Source: Lunularia cruciata
Taxonomy: Eukaryota > Streptophyta > Marchantiopsida > Lunulariales > Lunulariaceae
Assembly: GCA_948567375.1 (NCBI GenBank)
Contig: OX419757.1
Coordinates: forward strand, 48,109,665 to 48,173,664
DNA: 64,000 nucleotides
Direction of reading: 5' to 3'
Of this stretch, positions 47,700 through 57,965 are shown piece after piece. A model generated the notes under the pieces. It was not told the DNA's origin, searched no databases, and saw nothing but the letters and a program-made list of their open reading frames with translations. The translations under genes and the position numbers were made by a program. Each line of letters opens with the position of its first letter. Positions within the stretch are counted from its first letter, which is position 1.

Positions 47700-48560
47700 A
47701 TAACCTCCTCCTCGAATGGTAGCATAGCGTAAAGTATCTCTATGCTGAGCAATCGCCAAGTTCTCAAAGGCCACCGACATCACTCTCCAAAAGATCTCTG
47801 CCCGCTGAGAACATGCGCTCATCCATACATTGGGGTCATCCAAGTCTAAAACTACAATAGCATCTCGACGAATGGCCGTAGGTAAATCTGGATCTCATCC
47901 ATAGAGTAGAAAGTATGGAGAGAAGGATGCTAAGGAGGCTTGCCGGCTGAACCAATAGCCCATGGCCAACCAAGGTAATTGGAGATCCCAATCTCCCAAG
48001 TGGTCTCTCTGCAAACCATACTTTTGCAATCCTCTCTTCACCGTTTGAACCACTCTCTCTGCTAAGCCATCTGCCTTAGGGTGATCTTGGGATGTAGTAC
48101 GATGATCAATTAAAGCCTTGTCACACAAGACCTGAAACTTCCCCAAGAACTCTGTACCCTGATCAGTCAAAACCTCAGCTGGTGCACCAAAATGACTAAG
48201 AACTCGATCTAGGAACAAGTAAGCTGTCCCTTCACTAGACTTGTCAAAAAGTGCCACCAGCTCAATCCACTTGGAGAAGTGCTCCACCATCACCAAAACA
48301 TATCGATGATGTCTCACAGTCAGCGGTAAAGGTCCGGCAAAGTCCAAACTCCAACGGTAACCCAATCCCATGATAGGTAATGGGTGTAACTGTGGTGTAG
48401 GAGCATTGAATGATGCTCTAACTTGGTCACAAACCATACATCTGGCAACAAACTGCTGTACCTCGGTCTGCATACCGCACCACCAATAATGACTCTGGAG
48501 TAAGCTATATGTACGCTTTACTCCAAAATGTCCTAGCTCCTCATGAGCATGACGGACCAA
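47700..48560 (-). pseudogene. Integrase of copy F
   Basis: An open 221-codon stretch (47,895-48,560) holds the HHCC zinc domain (HEELGHFG ... CMVC) and the whole DDE core: D in LDFAGP, D in TDQGTEF, E in GLAERVVQT. A TGA follows YG at the end of the core, with readable text continuing to FHPGDYVYLQQ. Integrase joins the cDNA ends to chromosomal DNA. Catalytic residues are present but the polyprotein is interrupted on both sides. Confidence 0.85.
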
Positions 48561-48969
48561 CTATGGTCTTTGAGATGGAAGTGGTACTACTCGCACTCTA
48601 CCATCCTCCCATACACGCAAAAGGTGTCTACCCTCCAATCTGAACCGTTTGGCTTGCTAAAGAACACGGTCTCTCTCCTTGGCCCCAACTGTGCCACCCA
48701 CAACACCAGTGCGAAGATAGTCCATCACTAAGACATCATCATGAATGTCTCACTGAACTGCACCAATATCTTCACTCTCTGGATCTGTGACCTCAATAAC
48801 TCCTCCTGTATGCGCTGAGAGAGATACCACCAAAGCCTTTGCAAATATACATAGAAAGGCCGATGCATGCCAACCTAGCACCATCTCCTCATCTCTCTCA
48901 TCATGCCAACGTGCTCCGGTCTGATCTTGCTGGCTGGGACATAGGTTTCTACTCAACCCATCTGTATCA

Positions 48970-49345
48970 TGGTTCACCACTCCAGGTCTGTGAACAACCA
49001 TGAAATCATACTCCTGTAAAATCAGAGCCCATCATGCAAGCTTCCCTGAAAGCTTGTCGGACTCCATCAACCACTTCAGCGGCTGATGATCAGTGATGAG
49101 AGTGAAGGGGTTACCAAATAGGTAACATCGGAAATGTGCTACTGCCCAAACTGCTGCCCAGCACTCTGCCTCATATGAACTACTTTGCCTCTGCTGAATT
49201 GATGGAGCGACTAGCATAGGCCACCACAAACTCCTTCTCCTCATCATCATGCTAGGTGAGCACCGCTCCAAGCCCCAACATACTCCAATCAGTGTGAACC
49301 TGAAATGGTCGTCCTTTGATCGGTCTCCTCAAAATAGGAGCAGAT
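48970..49345 (-). pseudogene. RNase H of copy F
   Basis: TDWSMLGLGAVL (first catalytic Asp), VVAYASRS, AECWAAVWAVAHFRCYLFG (catalytic Glu) and LITDHQPLKWL (Asp) are readable. A short indel near 49,186 shifts the frame and stops are present. It degrades RNA in RNA-DNA hybrids during reverse transcription. Confidence 0.8.
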
Positions 49346-49349
49346 GTCA

Positions 49350-50340
49350 ACCTCTCCTTGAGCTCTACAAAAGCTCTCTCCTGCTCATCTCCCCAACACC
49401 ACTCCTGTGTAAGCTTGGTCAGCTTTGTCAAGGCCTTGGCAATGGCACTAAATCCTCTAACATAGCGGCGATAGAAGTTTGCCAACCCAAGGAATGCTCG
49501 CACTCTACTCACATCCATAGGCCAAGGAATACGTGCAATAGCCTCTACCTTGGTCAACTGAACACCAAGTCCTCTGGGGTAGATAGTGTGACCCAAATAC
49601 TCATCCTACTCGTGGAAGAACCTACACTTCCCAGGATGTAGTTTGAAGCCATGAGATCTCAACCTCTCAAACACCTCCAACAATTGTCTCTCATGCTTCT
49701 CCACAGTAGTGCTATAAACCAAAATGTCATCAATATAGCACCGAGCAAAATCCAATCCAGCTAGGATCCTATCCATGACCCTCTGGAATTCAGCAGGAGC
49801 GTTCTTCAACCCAAATGGTAAGAACCTCCACTGATATAACACATCCTTGCCATGAGGATCAATAGCCCAGAATGTTGTCTTGGACTTATCCTCTTCCCTG
49901 ATCAGCAACTGATGATATCCCGCTCAAAGATCCAAAGTACTAAAGACCTTTGCATGCCCAATCGCATCAAAAATCTCCTCCAGTGTAGGCATGGCATACC
50001 GATCAGCCCTGGTCTGTCGGTTGATAGGACGGTAATCTCCACACATCCGCCTATCTGTATAATTGCCATGCATATCCTTCTTGGCTGGCATCACTGTCGC
50101 TGATGCATACTCTCCATGTGAAATCTCCACCAAACCAGCCTCAAAAAGGTCACTACTCCGGCTCTGAATCAATGTCCTCTCCATCTCACTATATCAATAA
50201 GGACGTCGGAAAAGTGGTGTGTTGCTAGTCAGCTCAATCTGTATACCAGGTCCTTTCAAAGCACCCAAATCCTTCATACTGAAGGCAAAACAACTTGTGT
50301 GACTCCTCAAGAACCTCCAAACCCTCCGTCTCTCCTCTCC
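49350..50340 (-). pseudogene. Reverse transcriptase of copy F
   Basis: From the thumb-side text upward on the minus strand: FLGLANFYRRYV (near 49,470-49,510), CYIDDILVYS (catalytic YIDD, near 49,715-49,745), LPFGLKNAPAEFQRVMD, and the fingers region CGDYRPINRQTRADRYAMP. Motif A, STLDL, is followed by a stop where Gln/Ser is usual. The QRV and NAPAEFQ phrases are standard Ty3/gypsy. Only a few stops break one frame. Confidence 0.85.
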
Positions 50341-50719
50341 AGTAAGCTTGGGTCCAAGATCTGGCTCCCAAGTATCCTTTGTAACTGTAGTAGGAGTGGA
50401 AGACGTATTGACTGACTGCTATACTGGGCCCTTGGGAGCAATAGTGTCATGCTCCCGACCACTAGAGGTCCCAACCTCTGTGTGAAAAACTCCCTCCACT
50501 CTGGCTGCAAGCTCCACACGTCCTCTGGTTGCATCCCATGTGGACCAAGGGTGTAATCCAAGTAGTCCACGCTCACTTGGATGGACTCCAATTAGATCAC
50601 TCTCCCTAGTAGCTACTGGATGTGTCCCAAGAATACCATGTCCACTCGGTCCATCGCCCCTAGCATGTGCCTTAATCGTCTTGATAGGCATAGGGCTCAC
50701 AAGTGTCCAAGTGGTGATG
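50341..50719 (-). other. Spacer between DNMT and RT of copy F
   Basis: Polyprotein text with no recognised domain: a His/Gly/Ser-rich stretch (HPVATRESDLIGVHPSERG) and then REHDTIAPKGPV. The same stretch exists in A (4,131-4,480) and C. It is probably a linker. Confidence 0.5.
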
Positions 50720-51753
50720 CCTATCAAGCGCATCCTATGCTGCTCTGCCAAGCCAAGGCTCACAATCCAGGTCAAACAATTAAGGTCCATAGCCTGTCCT
50801 AACACCTAACGCCTGGATGCTTCTAACACTACTGGAACAATGGTAATACAGGTGCAAAAACCCGTCGCATGCTCTCTCTCATCAGCATTGGGCTCCACCA
50901 ACTGCTGTAACTGTGAGTCCTAAACAAGTCCAGGTCCTCCCTCTTGAAAAGCATGAGAGCTTTGGAAACTCATGAGTGTGGGAAATGTGGCTCTAGGCTG
51001 TCCAACTAGGTTCACCATTGCCATAGGTGACCTATCAGCCACTACCACTGTCTGAGATTGACGCCCAACATCCAAGATATCATCAACAAGAATGTGGTTC
51101 AGTCGCTGAATCCCATCATAAGCACGTTGTAGAACCTCTTTGGGTAAGAGGTTCGTCTACCAAAGACAAAGACGATGAGCCCGTGATCCCACTCTGGCTG
51201 CATCTAATAATAGAGCAGGTCCCATCCAAGAATGGACCTGATGTGTACTCGCCACCACTCTGGTGCGAGAATCACCCTACAAAGGAACGTTCTCCAGAAG
51301 GTAAGCTGGAGAAACAGACTGATGAACCTGGAGATGTTGTAGTATCCGTAACATCTCCCAAAACACACCAGAACAAGGATCCTGAAGACCCAAACCGTGG
51401 CCCGCACAAATATGTCCCTGATATGGCCATCCAAAAATCACCAAGTGAATAGGCCCATGTCTCTCTAGGTCATGCGCCCCCAGTAAGGAAATGTCTCCTG
51501 GTAGGGCCTTCTGGTAACCTCTAACTACTGACATCGGTAATAACTCCGGATACCGATAGGCCAAGTGTGCCACATGATGTAGAGAGACTTGCCTAGCAGT
51601 CTCATCTCTCTCTACATATAAGTACCTCTGTACTCGTATACCCGCCTGTAACACTATAGCTAGTCCGGTGCTCATCCCACCAAACAACTCCAATAGGCAT
51701 ATCCCCTCTACTGGATACTGCCAAGCAATGAGTGTGGTATCCAGAGGCGTCAA
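50720..51753 (-). pseudogene. Cytosine-5 DNA methyltransferase domain of copy F
   Basis: One frame with only nonsense mutations contains: motif I LLELFGGMSTGLA (about 51,660-51,700), YVERDETARQV (motif II/III region), motif IV GPIHLVIFGWP followed by Y at 51,421-51,423 where the catalytic Cys belongs, QGHICAGHGLGLQDP, FWEMLRIL, motif VI LLENVP, motif VIII-like LDAARVGSRAHR, a PTLMSFQSSHAF segment and motif X-like LGQAMDLNCLTW (near 50,760-50,800). The motif order is unpermuted, unlike plant DRM enzymes. The enzyme class transfers methyl from S-adenosylmethionine to cytosine C5. It is a module of the polyprotein between protease and RT. With Tyr for Cys and about four stops this copy is inactive. 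Confidence 0.85.
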
Positions 51754-52430
51754 AGCAATTGCCTTTGGAGGCTCATCCTCACACTCATTTCTTCATGGTA
51801 CGAAGGCTCCACTCCAAGCCTACTGCACCAACTGATCTGCATGCTACTGCAATGCCTCCTCTGAACTCCACAATGGAATATCCAAGGTGGATGGAACAAT
51901 CCCACTCGTACTCCAAAGTCGAGTGATCTCCTCTGGTACCAGAGTATCCTCTACATGGGCGTTCCCCTCCAACAAGTTACCAGGCCAAGTAATTGCTCCA
52001 CTAAAAGCTAAAACTGATGTTGCCATGGTCTCGGACTGTAGTGAGCCAAGACTCCCACGACTGAAGCGTACTGGTAGGTGACATACCCGTCCGTCACCAG
52101 ACTGCCAACCAGGTCTATAAGAGGTTGTCTCCTCCCAATAGTCAATGCTGAAACCCATGGGGTATAACACTGCCTCCAACTAGCACATCATATGACTCAG
52201 CTATCGTCGCAATAGCCTAAACTCTCACCACCGAGCTATCAGTCGGATGACCAGGCTAAACCTGGACAACAAGCTCCCCACGTGTGATGTACTGTGTCAA
52301 ACCACCACCTAGAGATGTCTGGATCTGAAATGGACACCTCTCCACATCGGTCCTCCGGAACTCCAGACCAACAACTATAGCCTTCCCCAACATAAGGGGC
52401 TACACGCCAGAGTCTAACAAGACTCTTTGT
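51754..52430 (-). pseudogene. Retropepsin-like protease region of copy F
   Basis: In one frame: VYTPQRVLLDSGV (active-site Asp-Ser-Gly at about 52,405-52,425), then a stop, PLMLGKA, FQIQTSLGGGLTQY, and SYDVLVGG with YPMGFSIDYWEETTSYRPGWQSGDGR. A small loss relative to copy A near 52,441 shifts the frame just before the active site. The protease would cleave the Gag-Pol polyprotein. The stretch 51,760-52,080 before the DNMT has no known domain. Confidence 0.75.
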
Positions 52431-53305
52431 GGTGTATAGACCTAAAGGTCCCACCAAACAAAAAATCCCCCTCTGGTTATCCAATAGGACAACATCAGGT
52501 GTAAACCACGCTCTCTCAAAGGCCAGTCTAGTTGACAACTCCTCCAGTCTAGCCGCTGCTGCCTGCCATAAACCCTTGGTCGCTGAACGGATCCCATGCT
52601 CCTCAACCAAGTCAGCTCCACTACCAACCACCTCTACTCTAGTAGTAGGAACTACACCATCCCTACTCTCACACAACGTGGCAACCAACCGGAATATTGG
52701 GGTTGGGTCAACTCCCAATGTAAACATATCACTGGCCAAAAACAAAGGATGCCGCATAATCAGCTGAGCCGTCTCCAACATCATGCTAGACTCTGTCTCT
52801 ATAGTAGCACGTGGCTGACTAGCAGGTAGTCCATCATGTTCTCCATCACCACCTACCACACCTACACTGGGACGTCTAGGAACCATGGATGTCGTCTGCA
52901 ATGCCTCAGATAGCATGAAAGATTGGGGAAGTCTGACTTGTCTCCCAACCTCTCCTCTCTGTGGGTCCAACTCCACTGATGCTCCTCTAGGCTCTGGAGC
53001 ACGTACTGCACTCCTAGTCACTATTGCAAATGCATCCACCTGTGCTGCTCTGCACATGAAGTCCAAAGCATCTCTATCACCAGCATATGAGGTGGAAGCC
53101 TCAGCACCTGAATCTGATCTCCTCTGAGCAATAGCCATACTAGCCAATCTTTGCTCCAATTGCTCAATCCGAGTAGCCATAGCTGTGTCAGAAGTAAGGG
53201 CAGGTACTGCACCCCTACTAGGTGTAGATCCTCTACCACCACCTCTACCACCTCGTCCTCCATGAACTGGAGCCCCTCTACTACCTGCCATAGCAGCCCT
53301 ACCAC
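52431..53305 (-). pseudogene. Linker region between zinc knuckles and protease, copy F
   Basis: A long open stretch begins MAGSRGAPVHGG with Gly/Arg-rich repeats, then a coil-like IEQLEQRLASMAIAQRR, then SESSMMLETAQLIMRHPLF. I do not recognise a domain. The same text occurs in A and B, so it is a constant part of the polyprotein. The open frame runs past the true frame at its end because of the shift near 52,441. Confidence 0.6.
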
Positions 53306-53330
53306 TCCGTAACTCCGGGTGTAGGTCAAA

Positions 53331-53465
53331 ACACCGGTCACTAGTGTGACCAAATCTGTGGCAATGCTCACATTGCCTCTATGCTGGCTGTGATGCACCA
53401 GAGGTATCAGGTCCGCTGCCCTGAGTACACTGTCTCCTATGGTGAGGTCCACCACAAGTCCAACA
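53331..53465 (-). pseudogene. Two Gag zinc knuckles of copy F
   Basis: CWTCGGPHHRRQC and, 25 residues on, CEHCHRFGHTSDRC, the second an exact C-x2-C-x4-H-x4-C. A TAG lies between them. These bind genomic RNA. They are in a different frame from the capsid part, so at least one frameshift lies at about 53,480-53,600. Confidence 0.8.
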
Positions 53466-53499
53466 AGCAACACCACCACTCACTGGCTACTGCTGACTC

Positions 53500-54628
53500 A
53501 AAAATGAGGGCAAGGGCCTCCACTCGCTCCATAGGATCTGGGCTGTCCACCCTATCCTTGAAAACCAACTGGGCGTGGTGCACTCTGCTGCACTCTAGAA
53601 GAAGTCACAGCCGTGGATTAGGTCTCCCTACCAAATCCAGATGTCACCACTTTCTCCTCCACCATATTGAGCTCAATACGCTCAGCCAAACCAAAGACTA
53701 TTGCCAAAGTGGGCAAAGTAGCCTGCAACAACGTAGCATCACAAACTCTACGTCGTAACTCCCTATCCAGTATCCCATACCAAAACTGGACTGCTTGGGC
53801 CTCAGTAACTCCGTGAGTGAAACTGATCAGCCGCCTCATGCGAGTGTATGCCTTGCATAGGCTCTCCCCAACCTTCCGTTGGAACTCCTGCAAGCTCCTC
53901 AACTTGTCAGTCCGCACTCCCTGGTAGTTCTGCCTCAAATATAGGAAGAACTCCACCATGGGGTTAAACCCCGGTACCACACCACCTCCTGCAGCGGTAC
54001 CTCCACTCGTAGTAGCACTATCTCCAGCTAGTGCACCTCCACTAGCTCCACCAACACTACTCAAGCTAGAACTCGTAGGTACAGCCGATCTACTCCTGGC
54101 CACCAAGCCTAAAGTGATAGAGACATAGTGTGGAGACCAATACTGTCTCCATAACTCAATCTCCTCTAAATGAGCTCTCTGGAACTCATGGTAGTCATCC
54201 ATCGGCGGACCCTCCAGATGCTGGAACAACCCCTTCCATGCCATGAAGGGTGTGAACAAAGTCGGGTTCCGCATCTGCTACAGATCACACTAATTGTTGA
54301 ACTCTTGGATGAAGTCATCCAACTCAATGGTACCCACTATACCAAAGTAACGCTTAGGGCCTTTGGAAGCCCTATAAATCTTGTCCATGTCCCACAACAA
54401 CGGTGCGGACACACCAAGTGCACTCTCAATTGAATCAGCTCTTGTGTCAAACTCCAACTCAAAGTCAATCTCCTCCCTCACTAGGACCTGAGATATAGGC
54501 TGATACCGAGCACCATTTTGAGTAAACCCACTACATACTACAGGGCTAACTCCTCTGGAATCTCCAAAGAACTCTGTCGTGACAAAGTAACTACAACAGC
54601 AAACCCGAACCACCAATTGCAACCGCAA
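53500..54628 (-). pseudogene. Gag capsid region of copy F
   Basis: Open stretches 54,290-54,628 and 53,618-54,274 are in one frame, separated by two TAG codons. Text includes DMDKIYRASKGPKRYFG, TPFMAWKGLFQHLEGPPMDDYHEF, and the retrotransposon-gag phrase RMRRLISFTHGV..AQAVQFWYGILDREL. A Gly/Ser/Thr-rich insertion lies between. Gag forms the virus-like particle. Confidence 0.8.
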
Positions 54629-54639
54629 GTTGCAACCGC

Positions 54640-55850
54640 AAGTGCGCCACCAAGTGCCAACACCGACTAAGCACCACCCACTAATGTAACTCTAACCGAG
54701 ATAACTACACTAGGGGAAAGGGCAACCTGTAACCTGCCATCATAACACGCACTCTCACAATCTGCAGGTCATCACTTCCTGCCTCACCGGAGAGAAACAA
54801 AGGTAGTCTGACTGGTCATCACTCCAGCCTCACCATCGAGAGCACACCAAAGCACCAACGCTCAAAAGTCAGGGCACCTCACACAAACGTGGTGCACAAA
54901 TAGGAAGCAGAGAATGGAGGGGATCCAATCACAAGAAATCTAAACAAAAACCTTCCATCTCATAACACAACACGGGACTGACTCTGCCACCATTTGGCAT
55001 TTGACATAAGAGCAGTTTGTATCTAAGTCCTAAGTTACAAGGATCACCAAGAATGGGATCAAACTGCCTCTCGTAGCCAAAGCTACATGTGTATAGATAA
55101 TAGTGGCAAAGTCACTGGGACAACAAGTGAGGGTGGACCAGTTTGCTAGGGCACCAGTCTAGGAACAAGAGATCTAGGGGTCAAACCCTGTTGTGCACAA
55201 TCTAGCAGGAAAGGTAGATTTTGCCAACCAATGACCAAGATCTACTCTAAACTAGCTAGCCTCACGCTAGCAAGCTAGCTTGCTGGCCTTTCAAGCCCTT
55301 CGTAGCCTCTCATAGCCCACAGCCCTATGCCTCAAAGCGCCAAAATTCAGCCAAATGAGGCCTTTCTTGTTACCACTTTGAACCTCCTCCAAAATTGGCA
55401 AAACTTCTCCAAATCTGCGAAAGTCCTCCAAACAAGCAAAACTCCTCCAAATCTGGCCAAATAGCAAAAAATCCTCCAATTCTGGCCAAAATCTGACATA
55501 AATCCCAACCAAAATCTGACGAAAAATCTGACATAAACCCTAAAGATGGTTGTCCGCCAAATCCCCTACTTACTTTCCACTCGAGCCAAATTGACAAAAC
55601 AGGTTTTTCCAAATCACAATTTCATGAGAAGAGCTTCCAAACTCCACCTTCAATTTAACTTTCTGAGCCGAACTCGCAGCAAATTGGTCCTGCCTCCACC
55701 TCCTGAGCTCAAAATCATCAACTGAACGAGCTTCTGCACACTAGGGAAACACTGAACTTGAATTGAGCTACCAACGATCCACCGAGCTTGGAGATAGCAC
55801 CAACACTCACAGTTCTTGCACCCAATTTCCCCCTGACCTCACTTCTCTGA
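54640..55850 (-). other. Untranslated leader of copy F
   Basis: About 1.2 kb between the 5' LTR and gag, matching Z (1-658) and D (38.85-40.2 kb). The short open frames at 55,291-55,612 are built from the 'ttggaggatttt'-like repetitive text and are not conserved. A tRNA-like segment lies on the opposite strand at 55,131-55,198. Directly inside the LTR (minus strand) 'catcagag' vaguely recalls the initiator-Met primer site, but too weakly to call. Confidence 0.6.
55131..55198 (+). other. tRNA-like segment antisense to the DP leader
   Basis: On the plus strand: an A-box-like 'tggaccagtttgctagggc', an anticodon-arm-like 'ccagtctaggaacaagag', and a B-box-like 'ggggtcaaaccct'. The same segment, more decayed, lies on the minus strand of D (39,533-39,593). 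Both are antisense to their element. The acceptor stem is not convincing, so this is a tRNA-derived relic and not a functional gene. Confidence 0.4.
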
Positions 55851-56301
55851 TGTAATCAGATTGCTTAACACTCTCAACTCAACTCAACTCAGATCAGTAC
55901 TTGATCTATCACTCTGTAAACTGCCAACAATTGGGCACTGATTACAGTCAAGCCACACCTACTCAAGCATAGAGAATCCAGGTGACGCTTGCCGGCCTTT
56001 GTCCACCATAGCCAGGAACTCGAAGGCTCAACATCAGAGAAGTGAGCTCTCTAGAGCTCACTTCAAAACTATACCCCCTGGACTTGAGCTAGCACTGAAA
56101 CCCTAACGGTCCCGCTGACGGTACACTTGACGGTGCAAACGGTGCAAAGTGACGGTGGGCCCCACCGTGAAGTCAGTACCCCAAACACAAAATCTAACCG
56201 TCGGAAAGTAGTCTCTGAGAAATTGCTAGAATAACTCTAATTACTATCACTAGAACTCTAATGTCCGAGCATTTAGATGCGGAACTACAAATGGCGTGAC
56301 A
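55851..56301 (-). repeat. 5' LTR of copy F
   Basis: A 451-bp segment beginning TGTAATCAG and ending GCGTGACA on the plus strand, that is TG...CA in both orientations. It matches 46,584-47,032 and lacks the extra 106-bp unit seen at the other end. Its outer end abuts the TTGG duplication. Confidence 0.85.
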
Positions 56302-57965
56302 TTGGCCCTCAAGAAAGTAAGGTCAATGTCCAAGAAAGACTTGCCCGCCATATATTGTATTGAACAAGAAGATTTGGGATCTCCCGAGGTTGATGCAAAG
56401 ATTACAAGGTGCATGATCACATCGATACCCATTGATTCGGGTTCTGGTGTGAATGTCATGACCGAGGATACTTGAAATCAGTTGGGGTATCATACGTTTG
56501 AACCAACACCCAGAGTATTGAAATTTGCAGACCAAACCAAGAGATGGCCATTGGGCATGCTATCAAATATTACCATGATCATTGGAGGGGTGCCCTTCAA
56601 GTTGAATTACATTGTGTTGCGACTAATGACCAAAACTGGTTACCCATTGTTGATCAAAAGACCCTGGTTGTATAGTGCCCAAGTTGTGGTGGATTGGCAC
56701 TAATAGAAGCTACGGTTCAAGGACATTTCGTGCAAAGACCAGAAGGTAGTGACTGTGAGTTTGACAAAAGTTCCTCATCTCGGGGAAACTAGTTCGTCAA
56801 AAGATGAGGACAAATCCATAGACTCATTGTTTTTGTCTTTGGATTCATCTGAGGATATCGAGGACATCGTCTTCATCCTCAGATGAATCCGAAGACAAAG
56901 TCCAAGTCAATTACTTGGAATGCTACAAGGTGGATGTCAAAGACAAAGATCCATATGACCTCACCTTGGGTGAACCTGACTTGGAGGAAGGGGGTTTGAT
57001 GGTAGTGCACCTCGGATTAAGCCAAGTAAGCCACGTTGAAGGAGTCATCAACTCCAATCACTGTCAAGATGTTGTCTTGACTGAAGAGAAAATTTGAAAA
57101 TTTTGAAGATAGTCACTTTGGAGGAGTTGGCAGGATACATTGCCCTGTTTATGGAATTCCAGGATGTATTTGCCTGGTCTATCAATCAAATGTCGGGTAT
57201 TCCACAAGAATTTGGAGAACACCGGATTGATCTGGTTGAAGGTGCAGTTCCGGCTCGGCAAAGACAATACCGCCTGAACCTAAAGTACTCCCTCTTGGTG
57301 AAAGACAAAATTGACAAGTACTTAGGGGCCGGAATAATATTTCTTGTCTTAAGCATTGAATAGGTTTCACCCATTGTCATTGTCCCGAAGAAGAAAATGG
57401 GAAAGATTTGCGTGTGTAAAGATTTCTGCAAGTTAAATGTAGTCACAAGGAAGGACCATCATCCTTTGCCTTTTACTAATACAATTTTGGACCAAGTAGC
57501 TGGTCATCCTTGTTACAAGTTTTCTTGATGGATTTTTTGAGTACAATCAAGTATCCATCCAAGAAGAGGACAAGGATAAAACTACATTCACTATCGATTG
57601 GGGCAATTTTGCTTACAATCAAATGCCCTTTGGGTTGTGTAATGCTCCCGCTACTTTCCAGCGGATGATGAATTCAATCTTTAGGGATTTCTTGCACAAA
57701 TTTGTGGAAGTTTTCATTGATGATTTTTGTGTGTTTGGGCAAAGAGATGTACATTTGGATTACCTTTGCCAAACTTTTGAAAGGTGTTATTTTGCTTGTT
57801 TGTCATTACACCCGAAGAAATGCTTCTTTGCAATGAAGGAGGGAATTCTTTTGGGGCATTGGATGTCAAGCCAAGGTATTGAAGTCGATGTCAAGAAGGT
57901 CAAAGTAATCTTAGCTTTGGAATCCTTGAAGAACATCCAGGAGCTGAGAGCCTTCTTGGGACCCG
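56302..57965 (+). pseudogene. Protease and RT of element G (right half)
   Basis: It continues the frame broken at 46,477. LKKVRSMSKKDLPAIYC leads to the retropepsin motif IPIDSGSGVNVM (about 56,425-56,460). An acidic Ser/Asp/Glu linker follows (56,800-56,900), then RT: PARQRQYRLN, SPIVIVPKKK, LPFTNTILDQVAGH, a one-base shift near 57,523, MPFGLCNAPATFQRMM, VFIDDFCVFG (catalytic box near 57,710-57,740), LLGHWMSSQGIEVD and LRAFLG. It ends abruptly at about 57,965. The RT is closest to element H among those here. Confidence 0.8.

Larger units (their letters stand above)
46478..56301 (-). mobile_element. Full-length DP-family Ty3/gypsy element with DNMT and PHD modules (copy F)
   Basis: A 9,824-bp insertion with termini TGTC...GACA, flanked by TTGG on both sides (46,474-46,477 and 56,302-56,305). 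Removing it with one TTGG restores the reading frame of element G across the join (LNLALKK). Order in element sense: 5' LTR, leader, gag with two zinc knuckles, linker, retropepsin, DNMT, RT, RNase H, integrase, PHD, 3' LTR. It carries numerous TAG/TGA codons and a few small indels, so it cannot make its proteins, but it is the best template for the family. Confidence 0.9.

Noticed and set aside
52239..52450. End of the long open frame in copy F read as protein
   Set aside because: A small deletion near 52,441 throws this part out of frame; the retropepsin text is in the other frame.
55131..55198. Functional tRNA gene
   Set aside because: Box-like parts exist but the acceptor stem does not pair convincingly, and a decayed copy sits at the same place in D, so it is a relic within the element.
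55291..55612. Two overlapping minus-strand frames rich in Trp, Phe and Gly
   Set aside because: They arise from the repetitive leader of the DP element and are not conserved in Z or D.
55840..55852. Primer-binding site of copy F
   Set aside because: Only 'atcagag' matches the initiator-Met pattern and the first bases do not; too weak to annotate.
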